DNA of 64,000 nucleotides from Eledone cirrhosa (lineage: Eukaryota > Mollusca > Cephalopoda > Octopoda > Eledonidae), in the NCBI GenBank assembly GCA_964016885.1, contig OZ024758.1, positions 40,032,485-40,096,484 of the forward strand, given 5' to 3'. A program made the position numbers and the translations under genes. Below the pieces are notes generated by a model. It had not been told where the DNA came from. It saw only the letters and a program-made list of their open reading frames with translations, and did not search any database. Positions 11,530 to 23,660 of this stretch are shown here, one piece after another (the first letter of the stretch is position 1; every line of letters begins with the position of its first letter).

Positions 11530-14500
11530 GCTTAGGAGAGCTTAGCTTAGCTTAGCTTAGGATAGCTTAGCTTAGCTTAGCTTAGGATAGCTTAGCTTAG
11601 CTTAGCTTAGGATAGCTTAGCTTAGCTTAGCTTAGGATAGCTTAGCTTAGCTTAGGATAGCTTAGCTTAGCTTAGCTTAGGAGAGCTTAGCTTAGCTTAG
11701 CTTAGGAGAGCTTAGCTTAGCTTAGCTTAGGATAGCTTAGCTTAGCTTAGCTTAGGATAGCTTAGCTTAGCTTAGCTTAGGATAGCTTAGCTTAGCTTAG
11801 CTTAGGATAGCTTAGGATAGCTTACCTTAGGAGAGCTTAGCTTAGGATAGCTTAGCTTAGGATAGCTTAGGATAACTTAGCTTAGGATAGCTTAGCTTAG
11901 GATAGCTTAGCTTAGGATAGCTTAGCTTAGGATAGCTTAGGATAGCTTAGCTTAGCTTAGGATAGCTTAGCTTAGCTTTGCTTAGGATAGCTTAGCTTAG
12001 CTTAGCTTAGGATAGCTTAGGATAGCTTAGCTTAGGATAGCTTAGGATAGCTTAGCTTAGGATAGCTTAGCTTAGGATAGCTTAGGATAGCTTAGCTTAG
12101 CTTAGCTTAGGATAGCTTAGCTTAGCTTAGCTTTGGATAGCTTAGCTTAGCTTAGCTTAGCTTAGCTTAGGATAGCTTAGCTTAGCTTAGGATAGCTTAG
12201 GATAGCTTAGCTTAGGATAGCTTAGGATAGCTTAGCTTAGGATAGCTTAGCTTAAGATAGCTTAGGATAGCTTAGCTTAGGATAGCTTAGCTTAGGATAG
12301 CTTAGCTTAGCTTAGCTTAGGATAGCTTAGCTTGGGATAGCTCAGGATAGCTTAGCTTAGGATAGCTTAGCTTAGGATAGCTTAGGATAGCTTAGCTTAG
12401 CTTAGCTTAGGATAGCTTACCTTAGCTTAGGATAGCTTAGCTTAGCTTAGCTTAGGATAGATTAGCTTAGCTTAGCTTAGGATAGCTTAGCTTAGCTTAG
12501 GATAGCTTAGCTTAGCTTAGCTTAGGATAGCTTAGCTTAGGATAGCTTAGCTTAGGATAGCTTAGCTTAGGATAGCTTAGCTTAGGATAGCTTAGCTTAG
12601 GATAGCTTAGCTTAGCTTAGCTTAGGTTAGCTTAGCTTAGCTTAGCTTAGGATAGCTTAGCTTAGGATAGCTTAGGATAGCTTAGCTTAGCTTAGCTTAG
12701 GATAGCTTACCTTAGCTTAGGATAGCTTAGCTTAGCTTAGCTTAGGATAGATTAGCTTAGCTTAGCTTAGGATAGCTTAGCTTAGCTTAGGATAGCTTAG
12801 CTTAGCTTAGCTTAGGATAGCTTAGCTTAGGATAGCTTAGCTTAGGATAGCTTAGCTTAGGATAGCTTAGCTTAGGATAGCTTAGCTTAGGATAGCTTAG
12901 CTTAGCTTAGCTTAGGTTAGCTTAGCTTAGCTTAGGATAGCTTAGCTTAGGATAGCTTAGGATAGCTTAGCTTAGCTTCGCTTAGGATAGCTTAGCTTAG
13001 CTTAGCTTAGGATAGCTTAGCTTAGCTTAGCTTAGGATAGCTTAGCTTAGCTTAGCTTAGGATAGCTTAGCTTAGCTTGGCTTAGGATAGCCTAGCTTAG
13101 CTTAGCTTAGGATGGCTTAGCTTAGCTTAGCTTAGGATAGCTTAGCTTAGCTTAGCTTAGCTTAGTTTAGGATAGCTTAGCTTAGCTTAGCTTAGGATAG
13201 CTTAGGATAGCTTAGCTTAGGATAGCTTAGGATAGCTTAACTTAGGATAGCTTAGGATAGCTTAGCTTAGGATAGCATACCTTAGGATAGCTTAGCTTAG
13301 GATAGCTTATGATAGCTTAGCTTAGGATAGCTTAGGATAGCTTAGGAAAGCTTAGCTTAGCTTAGCTTAGGATAGCTTAGCTTAGCTTAGGATAGCTTAG
13401 CTTAGCTTAGCTTAGCTTAGCTTAGGATAGCTTAGCTTAGCTTAGCTTAGGATAGCTTAGGATAGCTTAGCTTAGGATAACTTAGGATAGCTTAGCTTAG
13501 GATAGCTTAGGATAGCTTAGCTTAGGATAGCTTAGCTTAGGATAGCTTAGCTTAGCTTAGCTTAGGATAGCTTAGGATAGCTTAGCTTAGGATAGCTTAG
13601 CTTAGCTTAGCTTAGGATAGCTTAGCTTAGCTTAGCTTAGGATAGCTTAGCTTAGCTTAGCTTAGCTTAGGATAGCTTAGCTTAGCTTAGCTTAGGATAG
13701 CTTAGGATAGCTTAGCTTAGGATAGCTTAGCTTAGCTTAGCTTAGGATAGCTTAGCTTAGCTTAGCTTAGGATAGCTTAGCTTAGCTTAGCTTAGGATAG
13801 CTTAGCTTAGCTTAGCTTAGGATAGCTTAGCTTAGCTTAGGATAGCTTAGCTTAGCTTAGCTTAGGATAGCTTAGCTTAGCTTAGGATAGCTTAGCTTAG
13901 CTTAGCTTAGGATAGCTTAGCTTAGCTTAGGATAGCTTAGCTTAGCTTAGGATAGCTTAGCTTAGCTTAGCTTAGGATAGCTTAGCTTAGCTTAGCTTAG
14001 GATAGCTTAGCTTAGCTTAGCTTAGGATAGCTTAGCTTAGCTTAGCTTAGGATAGCTTAGCTTAGCTTAGGATAGCTTAGCTTAGCTTAGCTTAGGATAG
14101 CTTAGCTTAGCTTAGCTTAGGATAGCTTAGCTTAGCTTAGCTTAGGATAGCTTAGCTTAGCTTAGCTTAGGATAGCTTAGCTTAGCTTAGCTTAGGATTA
14201 CTTAGCTTAGCTTAGCTTAGCTTAGGATAGCTTAGCTTAGGATAGCTTAGCTTAGCTTAGGATAGCTTAGCTTAGCTTAGGATAGCTTAGCTTAGCTTAG
14301 CTTAGCTTAGGATAGCTTAGCTTAGCTTAGGATAGCTTAACTTAGCTTAGCTTAGCTTAGGATAGCTTAGCTTAGCTTAGCTTAGCTTAGGACAGCTTAG
14401 CTTAGCTTAGCTTAGGATAGGTTAGCTTAGCTTAGCTTAGGATAGCTTAGCTTAGCTTAGCTTAGGATAGCTTAGCTTAGCTTAGCTTAGGATAGCTTAG

Positions 14501-14580
14501 GATAGCTTAGCTTAGGATAGCTTAGGATAGCTTAGCTTAGGAGAGCTTAGCTTAGGATAGCTTAGCTTAGCTTAGCTTAG
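11530..14580 (+). repeat. Duplicated 3-kb segment, copy 2
   Basis: This is the downstream partner of 7.8-10.9 kb. It also contains the nested smaller duplication, here 290 bp apart (CCTTA near 12419 and 12709) against 305 bp in copy 1. The nested duplication therefore existed before the 3.7-kb event, and one copy later lost or gained three pentamers. The match ends near 14580, where copy 1 runs into the GCTTG-GGATA landmark and copy 2 instead runs into a repeated piece of its own interior. Confidence 0.78.
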
Positions 14581-14834
14581 GATAGCTTAGGATAGCTTAG
14601 CTTAGGATAACTTAGGATAGCTTAGCTTAGGATAGCTTAGGATAGCTTAGCTTAGGATAGCTTAGCTTAGGATAGCTTAGCTTAGCTTAGCTTAGGATAG
14701 CTTAGGATAGCTTAGCTTAGGATAGCTTAGCTTAGCTTAGCTTAGGATAGCTTAGCTTAGCTTAGCTTAGGATAGCTTAGCTTAGCTTAGCTTAGCTTAG
14801 GATAGCTTAGCTTAGCTTAGCTTAGGATAGCTTA
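14581..14834 (+). repeat. 254-bp internal copy of 13451-13704
   Basis: Read side by side, 14581-14834 and 13451-13704 have the same unit order, including the private AACTTA variant (a G to A change in GCTTA) about 30 bases in. The offset is a constant 1130 bp. The match ends where 14.8 kb shows GGAGA and 13.7 kb shows GGATA. The piece abuts the end of the 3.7-kb duplication exactly, so it may mark a recombination breakpoint where the array was rejoined out of register. Confidence 0.8.
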
Positions 14835-15279
14835 GGAGAGCTTAGCTTAGGATAGCTTAGGATAGCTTAGCTTAGGTAGCTTAGCTTAGGAAAGCTTAGG
14901 ATAGCTTAGCTTAGCTTAGCTTAGGATAGCTTTGCTTAGCTTAGCTTAGGATAGCTTAGCTTAGCTTAGGATAGCTTAGCTTAGCTTACCTTAGGATAGC
15001 TTAGCTTAGCTTAGCTTAGGATAGCTTAGCTTAGCTTAGCTGAGGATAGCTTAGCTTAGCTTAGGATAGCTTAGCTTAGCTTAGCTTAGGATAGCTTAGC
15101 TTAGCTTAGCTTAGGATTACTTAGCTTAGCTTAGTTTAGCTTAGGATAGCTTAGCTTAGGATAGCTTAGCTTAGCTTAGCTTAGGATAGCTTAGCTTAGC
15201 TTAGCTTAGCTTAGGATAGCTAAGCTTAGCTTAGGATAGCTTAGCTTAGTTTAGCTTAGGATAGCTTAGCTTAGCTTAG

Positions 15280-16740
15280 CTTAGCTTAGGATAGATTAGC
15301 TTAGCTTAGCTTAGGATAGCTTAGCTTAGCTTAGCTTAGGATAGCTTAGCTTAGCTTAGCTTAGTATAGCTTAGCTTAGCTTAGGATAGCTTAGGATAGC
15401 TTAGCTTAGGATAGCTTAGGATAGCTTAGCTTAGGATAGCTTAGGATAGCTTAGCTTAGGATAGCTTAGCTTAGGATAGCTTAGCTTAACTTAGCTTAGG
15501 ATAGCTTAGCTTGGGATAGCTTAGGATAGCTTAGCTTAGGAAAGCTTAGCTTAGGATAGCTTAGCTTAGGATAGCTTAGGATAGCTTAGCTTAGCTTAGC
15601 TTAGGATAGCTTAGCTTAGCTTAGCTTAGGATAGCTTAGCTTAGCTTAGCTTAGGATAGCTTAGCTTAGCTTAGGATAGCTTAGCTTAGCTTAGCTTAGG
15701 ATAGCTTAGCTTAGCTTAGCTTAGGATAGCTTAGCTTAGGATAGCTTAGGATAGCTTAGCTTAGCTTAGCTTAGGATAGCTTAGCATAGCTTAGGATAGC
15801 TTAGCTTAGCTTAGGATAGCTTAGCTTAGCTTAGGATAGCTTAGCTTAGCTTAGCTTAGGATAGCTTAGCTTAGCTTAGCTTAGGATAGCTTAGCTTAGC
15901 TTAGCTTAGGATAGCTTAGGATAGCTTAGCCTAGCTTAGCTTAGGATAGCTTAGCTTAGCTTAGCTTAGGATAGCTTAGCTTAGCTTAGCTTAGGATAGC
16001 TTAGCTTAGCTTAGCTTAGGATAGCTTAGCTTAGGATAGCTTAGCTTAGCTTAGTTTAGGATAGCTTAGCTTAGGATAGCTTAGCTTAGCTTAGGATAGC
16101 TTAGCTTAGCTTAGCTTAGGATAGCTTAGCTTAGCTTAGCTTAGGATAGCTTAGCTTAGCTTAGCTTAGGATAGCTTAGCTTAGCTTAGCTTAGGATAGC
16201 TTAGCTTAGCTTAGCTTAGGATAGCTTAGCTTAGCTTAGCTTAGCTTAGGATAGCTAAGCTTAGCTTAGGATAGCTTAGCTTAGCTTAGCTTAGGATAGC
16301 TTAGCTTAGCTTAGCTTAGCTTAGCTTAGGACAGCTTAGCTTAGCTTAGCTTAGGATAGCTTAGCTTAGCTTAGCTTAGGATAGCTTAGCTTAGCTTAGC
16401 TTAGTATAGCTTAGCTTAGCTTAGGATAGCTTAGGATAGCTTAGCTTAGGATAGCTTAGGATAGCTTAGCTTAGGATAGCTTAGGATAGCTTAGCTTAGG
16501 ATAGCTTAGCTTAGGATAGCTTAGCTTAGCTTAGCTTAGGATAGCTTAGCTTAGCTTAGCTTAGGATAGCTTAGCTTAGCTTAGCTTAGGATAGCTTAGC
16601 TTAGCTTATGATAGGATAGCTTAGCTTAGCTTAGCTTAGTATAGCTTAGCTTAGCTTAGGATAGCTTAGGATAGCTTAGCTTAGGATAGCTTAGGATAGC
16701 TTAGCTTGGGATAGCTTAGGATAGCTTAGCTTAGGAAAGC
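15280..16740 (+). repeat. Partial duplication, offset about 1.04 kb
   Basis: GTATA at 15364 and 16404 sit in the same context: a long GCTTA-rich stretch before, and alternating single and double GCTTA spacing after. A further GTATA lies at 16639. GGAAA lies near 15539 and again near 16735 after a GCTTG-GGATA or similar landmark, as in the 0.7-7.2 kb blocks. The order suggests a local duplication whose second copy was broken and rejoined. I could not follow it continuously. Confidence 0.5.
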
Positions 16741-17752
16741 TTAGCTTAGGATAGCTTAGCTTAGGATAGCTTAGGATAGCTTAGCTTAGCTTAGCATAGG
16801 ATAGCTTAGCTTAGCTTAGCTTAGGATAGCTTAGCTTAGCTTAGGATAGCTTAGCTTAGCTTAGGATAGCTTAGCTTAGCTTAGCTTAGGATAGCTTAGC
16901 TTAGCTTAGCTTAGGATAGCTTAGCTTAGCTTAGCTTAGGATAGCTTAGCTTAGCTTAGGATAGCTTAGCTTAGCTTAGGATAGCTTAGCTTAGCTTAGG
17001 ATAGCTTAGCTTAGGATAGTTTAGCTTAGGATAGCTTAGGATAGCTTAGCTTAGGATAGCTTAGGATAGCTTAGCTTAGGATAGCTTAGCTTAGCTTAGC
17101 TTAGGATAGCTTAGCTTAGCTTAGGTAGCTTAGCTTAGCTTAGCTTAGGATAGCTTAGCTTAGGATAGCTTAGGATAGCTTAGCTTAGCTTAGCTTAGGA
17201 TAGCTTAGCATAGCTTAGGATAGCTAAGCTTAGCTTAGGTTAGCTTAGCTTAGCTTAGGATAGCTTAGCTTAGCTTAGCTTAGGATAGCTTAGCTTAGCT
17301 TAGCTTAGGATAGCTTAGCTTAGCTTAGCTTAGGATAGCTTAGCTTAGCTTAGCTTAGGATAGCTTAGCTTAGCTTAGCTTAGGATAGCTTAGCTTAGCT
17401 TAGCTTAGGATAGCTTAGCTTAGCTTAGCTTAGGATAGCTTAGCTTAGCTTAGTTTAGGATAGCTTAGCTTAGGATAGCTTAGCTTAGCTTAGGATAGCT
17501 TAGCTTAGCTTAGCTTAGGATAGCTTAGCTTAGCTTAGCTTAGGATAGCTCAGCTTAGCTTAGCTAAGGATAGCTTAGCTTAGCTTGGCTTAGGATAGCT
17601 TAGCTTAGCTTAGCTTAGGATAGCTTAGCTTAGCTTAGCTTAGGATAGCTTAGCTTAGCTTAGCTTAGGATAGCTTAGCTTAGCTTAGCTTAGGATAGCT
17701 TAGCTTAATTTAGGATAGCTTAGTTTAGCTTGGCTTAGGATAGCTTAGCTTA

Positions 17753-19700
17753 GCTTTGCTTAGGATAGCTTAGCTTAGGATAGCTTAGGATAGCTTAGCT
17801 TAGCATAGCTTAGGATAGCTTAGCTTAGGATAGCTTAGCTTAGGATAGCTTAGGATAGCTTAGCTTAGGATAGCTTAGGATAGCTTAGCTTAGGATAGCT
17901 TAGCTTAGGATAGCTTAGCTTAGCTTAGATTAGGATAGCTTAGCTTAGCTTAGCTTAGGATAGCTTAGGATAGCTTAGCTTAGGATAGCTTAGGATAGCT
18001 TAGCTTAGGATAGCTTAGCTTAGGATAGCTTAGCTTAGGATAGCTTAGGATAGCTTAGCTTAGGATAGCTTAGCTTAGGATAGCTTAGGATAGCTTAGCT
18101 TAGCTTAGGATAGCTTAGCTTAGCTTAGCTTATGATAGCTTAGCTTAGCTTAGCTTAGCTTAGGATAGCTTAGCTTAGCTTAGCTTAGGATAGCTTAGGA
18201 TAGCTTAGCTTAGGATAGCTTAGCTTAGCTTAGCTTAGGATAGCTTAGGATAGCTTAGCTTAGGATAGCTTAGGATAGCTTAGCTTAGGATAGCTTAGCT
18301 TAGGATAGCTTAGCTTAGCTTAGCTTAGGAGAGCTTAGCTTAGGAAAGCTTAGGATAGCTTAGCTTAGGATAGCTTAGCTTAGGATAGCTTAGGATAGCT
18401 TAGCTTAGCTTAGCTTAGGATAGCTTAGCTTAGCTTAGCTTAGGATAGCTTAGCTTAGCTTAGGATAGCTTAGCTTAGCTTAGGATAGCTTAGCTTAGCT
18501 TACCTTAGGATAGCTTAGCTTAGCTTAGGTTAGGATAGCTTAGCTTAGCTTAGCTTAGGATAGCTTAGCTTAGCTTAGGATAGCTTAGCTTAGCTTAGCT
18601 TAGGATAGCTTAGCTTAGGATAGCTTAGCTTAGGTTAGCTTAGCTTAGCTTAGCTTAGGATAGCTTAGGATAGCTTAGCTTAGGATAGCTTAGCTTAGCT
18701 TAGCTTAGGATAGCTTAGCTTAGCTTAGGATAGCTTAGCTTAGGATAGCTTAGGATAGCTTAGCTTAGCTTAGCTTAGCTTAGGATAGCTTAGCTTAGCT
18801 TAGCTTAGGATAGCTTAGCTTAGCTTAGGATAGCTTAGCTTAGCTTAGCTTAGGATAGCTTAGCTTAGCATAGCTTAGGATAGCTTAGCTTAGGATAGCT
18901 TAGCTTAGCTTAGCTTAGGATAGCTTAGCTTAGCTTAGCTTAGGATAGCTTAGCTTAGCTTAGGATAGCTTAGCTTAGCTTAGCTTAGGATAGCTTAGCT
19001 TAGCTTAGGATAGCTTAGCTTAGCTTAGCTTAGGATAGCTTAGCTTAGCTTAGCTTAGGATAGCTTAGATTAGCTTAGCTTAGGATAGCTTAGCTTAGCT
19101 TAACTTAGGATAGCTTAGCTTAGCTTAGCTTAGCTTAGGATAGCTTAGCTTAGCTTAGGATAGCTTAGCTTAGCTTAGCTTAGGATAGCTTAGCTTAGCT
19201 TAGGATAGCTTAGCTTAGCTTAGCTTAGGATAGCTTAGCTTAGCTGAGGATAGCTTAGCTTAGCTTAGGATAGCTTAGCTTAGCTTAGCTTAGGATAGCT
19301 TAGCTTAGCTTTGCTTAGGATAGCTTAGCTTAGCTTAGCTTAGGATAGCTTAGGATAGCTTAGCTTAGGATAGCTTAGGATAGCTTAGCTTAGGATAGCT
19401 TAGCTTAGGATAGCTTAGGATAGCTTAGCTTAGCTTAGCTTAGGATAGCTTAGCTTAGCTTAGCTTTGGATAGCTTAGCTTAGCTTAGCTTAGCTTAGGA
19501 TAGCTTAGCTTAGCTTAGGATAGCTTAGGATAGCTTAGCTTAGGATAGCTTAGGATAGCTTAGCTTAGGATAGCTTAGCTTAAGATAGCTTAGGATAGCT
19601 TAGCTTAGGATAGCTTAGCTTAGGATAGCTTAGCTTAGCTTAGCTTAGGATAGCTTAGCTTGGGATAGCTTAGGATAGCTTAGCTTAGGATAGCTTAGGA
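17753..19700 (+). repeat. Long duplication, copy 1 (partner at 21.5-23.7 kb)
   Basis: A GCTTT variant at 17753, GCATA at 17803, GATTA at 17928 and GGAGA at 18328 all match units exactly 3798 bp downstream. CCTTA at 18502 and GGTTA at 18633 match at 3778 bp, after a loss of four pentamers. AAGATA at 19582 and the GCTTG-GGATA landmark near 19663 match at 3963 bp. The segment of about 2 kb was therefore copied as one tract. The left part is related to the block at 6.56-7.18 kb. Confidence 0.75.
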
Positions 19701-20240
19701 TAGCTTAGCTTAGCTTAGCTTAGGATAGCTTACCTTAGCTTAGGACAGCTTAGCTTAGCTTAGCTTAGGATAGCTTAGCTTAGCTTAGCTTAGGATAGCT
19801 TAGCTTAGCTTAGCTTAGTATAGCTTAGCTTAGCTTAGGATAGCTTAGGATAGCTTAGCTTAGGATAGCTTAGGATAGCTTAGCTTAGGATAGCTTAGGA
19901 TAGCTTAGCTTAGGATAGCTTAGCTTAGGATAGCTTAGCTTAGCTTAGCTTAGGATAGCTTAGGATAGCTTAGCTTAGCTTAGCTTAGGATAGCTTAGCT
20001 TAGCTTAGCTTTGGATAGCTTAGCTTAGCTTAGCTTAGCTTAGGATAGCTTAGCTTAGCTTAGGATAGCTTAGGATAGCTTAGCTTAGGATAGCTTAGGA
20101 TAGCTTAGCTTAGGATAGCTTAGCTTAAGATAGCTTAGGATAGCTTAGCTTAGGATAGCTTAGCTTAGGATAGCTTAGCTTAGCTTAGCTTAGGATAGCT
20201 TAGCTTAGCTTAGCTTAGGATAGCTTAGCTTAGCTTAGCT
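19440..20240 (+). repeat. Local tandem duplication, 545 bp
   Basis: A CTTTGGA variant near 19464 recurs near 20009, and AAGATA at 19582 recurs at 20127; both offsets are 545 bp. The unit order around the two pairs is the same. This is a recent-looking short duplication, 109 pentamers long, inside the larger 3.8-4.0 kb duplicated tract. It is absent from the partner at about 23.5 kb, where AAGATA occurs once. Confidence 0.7.
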
Positions 20241-21550
20241 TAGTATAGCTTAGCTTAGCTTAGGATAGCTTAGGATAGCTTAGCTTAGGATAGCTTAGGA
20301 CAGCTTAGCTTAGCTTAGCTTAGGATAGCTTAGCTTAGCTTAGGATAGCTTAGCTTAGCTTAGCTTAGGATAGCTTAGCTTAGGATAGCTTAGCTTAGGA
20401 TAGCTTAGCTTAGGATAGCTTAGCTTAGGATAGCTTAGCTTAGGTAGCTTAGCTTAGCTTAGCTTAGGTTAGCTTAGCTTAGCTTAGCTTAGGATAGCTT
20501 AGCTTAGGATAGCTTAGGATAGCTTAGCTTAGCTTAGCTTAGGATAGCTTAGCTTAGCTTAGCTTAGGATAGCTTAGCTTAGCTTAGGATAGCTTAGCTT
20601 AGCTTAGCTTAGGATAGCTTAGCTTAGCTTAGCTTAGGATAGCTTAGCTTAGCTTAGCTTAGGATAGCTTAGCTTAGCTTAGTTTAGGATAGCTTAGGTT
20701 AGGATAGCTTAGCTTAGCTTAGCTTAGGATAGCTTAGCTTAGCTTAGCTTAGCTTAGGATAGCTTAGCTTAGCTTAGCTTAGGATAGCTTAGCTTAGCTT
20801 AGCTTAGGATAGCTTAGCTTAGCTTAGCTTAGGATAGCTAGCTTAGCTTAGCTTAGGATAGCTTAGCTTAGCTTAGCTTAGGATAGCTTAGCTTGGCTTA
20901 GCTTAGGATAGCTTAGCTTAGCTTGGCTTAGGATAGCCTAGCTTAGCTTAGCTTAGGATGGCTTAGCTTAGCTTAGCTTAGGATAGCTTAGCTTAGCTTA
21001 GCTTAGCTTAGTTTAGGATAGCTTAGCTTAGCTTAGCTTAGGATAGCTTAGGATAGCTTAGCTTAGGATAGCTTAGGATAGCTTAGCTTAGGATAGCTTA
21101 GCTTAGGATAGATTAGCTTAGGATAGCTTATGATAGCTTAGCTTAGGATAGCTTAGGATAGCTTAGGATAGCTTAGCTTAGGATAGCTTAGCTTAGGATA
21201 GCTTAGGAAAGCTTAGCTTAGCTTAGCTTAGGATAGCTTAGCTTAGCTTAGGATAGCTTAGCTTAGCTTAGCTTAGCTTAGGATAGCTTAGCTTAGCTTA
21301 GCTTAGGATAGCTTAGGATAGCTTAGCTTAGGATAACTTAGGATAGCTTAGCTTAGGATAGCTTAGGATAGCTTAGCTTAGGATAGCTTAGCTTAGGATA
21401 GCTTAGCTTAGCTTAGCTTAGCTTAGGATAGCTTAGGATAGCTTAGGATAGCTTAGCTTAGGATAGCTTAGCTTAGGATAGCTTAGGATAGCTTAGCTTA
21501 GCTTAGCTTAGGATAGCTTAGCTTAGCTTAGCTTAGGATAGCTTAGCTTA

Positions 21551-23660
21551 GCTTTGCTTAGGATAGCTTAGCTTAGGATAGCTTAGGATAGCTTAGCTTA
21601 GCATAGCTTAGGATAGCTTAGCTTAGGATAGCTTAGCTTAGGATAGCTTAGGATAGCTTAGCTTAGGATAGCTTAGGATAGCTTAGCTTAGGATAGCTTA
21701 GCTTAGGATAGCTTAGCTTAGCTTAGATTAGGATAGCTTAGCTTAGCTTAGCTTAGGATAGCTTAGGATAGCTTAGCTTAGGATAGCTTAGGATAGCTTA
21801 GCTTAGGATAGCTTAGCTTAGGATAGCTTAGCTTAGGATAGCTTAGGATAGCTTAGCTTAGGATAGCTTAGCTTAGGATAGCTTAGGATAGCTTAGCTTA
21901 GCTTAGGATAGCTTAGCTTAGCTTAGCTTATGATAGCTTAGCTTAGCTTAGCTTAGCTTAGGATAGCTTAGCTTAGCTTAGCTTAGGATAGCTTAGGATA
22001 GCTTAGCTTAGGATAGCTTAGCTTAGCTTAGCTTAGGATAGCTTAGGATAGCTTAGCTTAGGATAGCTTAGGATAGCTTAGCTTAGGATAGCTTAGCTTA
22101 GGATAGCTTAGCTTAGCTTAGCTTAGGAGAGCTTAGCTTAGGAAAGCTTAGGATAGCTTAGCTTAGGATAGCTTAGCTTAGGATAGCTTAGGATAGCTTA
22201 GCTTAGCTTAGCTTAGGATAGCTTAGCTTAGCTTAGCTTAGGATAGCTTAGCTTAGCTTAGGATAGCTTAGCTTAGCTTACCTTAGGATAGCTTAGCTTA
22301 GCTTAGCTTAGGATAGCTTAGCTTAGCTTAGCTTAGGATAGCTTAGCTTAGCTTAGGATAGCTTAGCTTAGCTTAGCTTAGGATAGCTTAGCTTAGGATA
22401 GCTTAGCTTAGGTTAGCTTAGCTTAGCTTAGCTTAGGATAGCTTAGGATAGCTTAGCTTAGCTTAGCTTAGGATAGCTTAGCTTAGCTTAGGATAGCTTA
22501 GCTTAGGATAGCTTAGGATAGCTTAGCTTAGCTTAGCTTAGCTTAGCTTAGGATAGCTTAGCTTAGCTTAGCTTAGGATAGCTTAGCTTAGCTTAGGATA
22601 GCTTAGCTTAGCTTAGCTTAGGATAGCTTAGGATAGCTTAGGATAGCTTAGGATAGCTTAGCTTAGGATAGCTTAGCTTAGCTTAGCTTAGGATAGCTTA
22701 GCTTAGCTTAGCTTAGGATAGCTTAGCTTAGCTTAGGATAGCTTAGCTTAGCTTAGCTTAGGATAGCTTAGCTTAGCTTAGCTTAGGATAGCTTAGCTTA
22801 GCTTAGCTTAGGTTAGCTTAGCTTAGCTTAACTTAGGATAGCTTAGCTTAGCTTAGCTTAGCTTAGGATAGCTTAGCTTAGCTTAGGATAGCTTAGCTTA
22901 GCTTAGCTTAGGATAGCTTAGCTTAGCTTAGGATAGCTTAGCTTAGCTTAGCTTAGGATAGCTTAGCTTAGCTTAGCTTAGGATAGCTTAGCTTAGCTTA
23001 GCTTAGGATAGCTTAGCTTAGCTTAGCTTAGGATAGCTTAGCTTAGCTTAGCTTAGGATAGCTTAGCTTAGCTTAGGATAGCTTAGCTTAGCTTAGCTTA
23101 GGATAGCTTAGGATAGCTTACCTTAGGAGAGCTTAGCTTAGGATAGCTTAGCTTAGGATAGCTTAGGATAACTTAGCTTAGGATAGCTTAGCTTAGGATA
23201 GCTTAGCTTAGGATAGCTTAGCTTAGGATAGCTTAGGATAGCTTAGCTTAGCTTAGGATAGCTTAGCTTAGCTTTGCTTAGGATAGCTTAGCTTAGCTTA
23301 GCTTAGGATAGCTTAGGATAGCTTAGCTTAGGATAGCTTAGGATAGCTTAGCTTAGGATAGCTTAGCTTAGGATAGCTTAGGATAGCTTAGCTTAGCTTA
23401 GCTTAGGATAGCTTAGCTTAGCTTAGCTTTGGATAGCTTAGCTTAGCTTAGCTTAGCTTAGGATAGCTTAGCTTAGCTTAGGATAGCTTAGGATAGCTTA
23501 GCTTAGGATAGCTTAGGATAGCTTAGCTTAGGATAGCTTAGCTTAAGATAGCTTAGGATAGCTTAGCTTAGGATAGCTTAGCTTAGGATAGCTTAGCTTA
23601 GCTTAGCTTAGGATAGCTTAGCTTGGGATAGCTTAGGATAGCTTAGCTTAGGATAGCTTA
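21551..23660 (+). repeat. Long duplication, copy 2
   Basis: This is the partner of 17.75-19.7 kb, with GCTTT at 21551, GCATA at 21601, GATTA at 21726, GGAGA at 22126, CCTTA at 22280, GGTTA at 22411, AAGATA at 23545 and GCTTG-GGATA near 23621. Total length is about 185 bp more than copy 1 by the right-hand landmarks, all in whole pentamers. It lacks the 545-bp local duplication seen in copy 1, so that event followed the long-tract copying or was lost here. Confidence 0.75.

Noticed and set aside
10492..15120. GGATTA words as Bicoid/Otx-type homeodomain sites
   Set aside because: Only about six such variants (near 723, 3069, 5183, 10492, 14197 and 15116) were seen. They are explained as inherited variants of copied blocks, so there is no reason to infer regulation.
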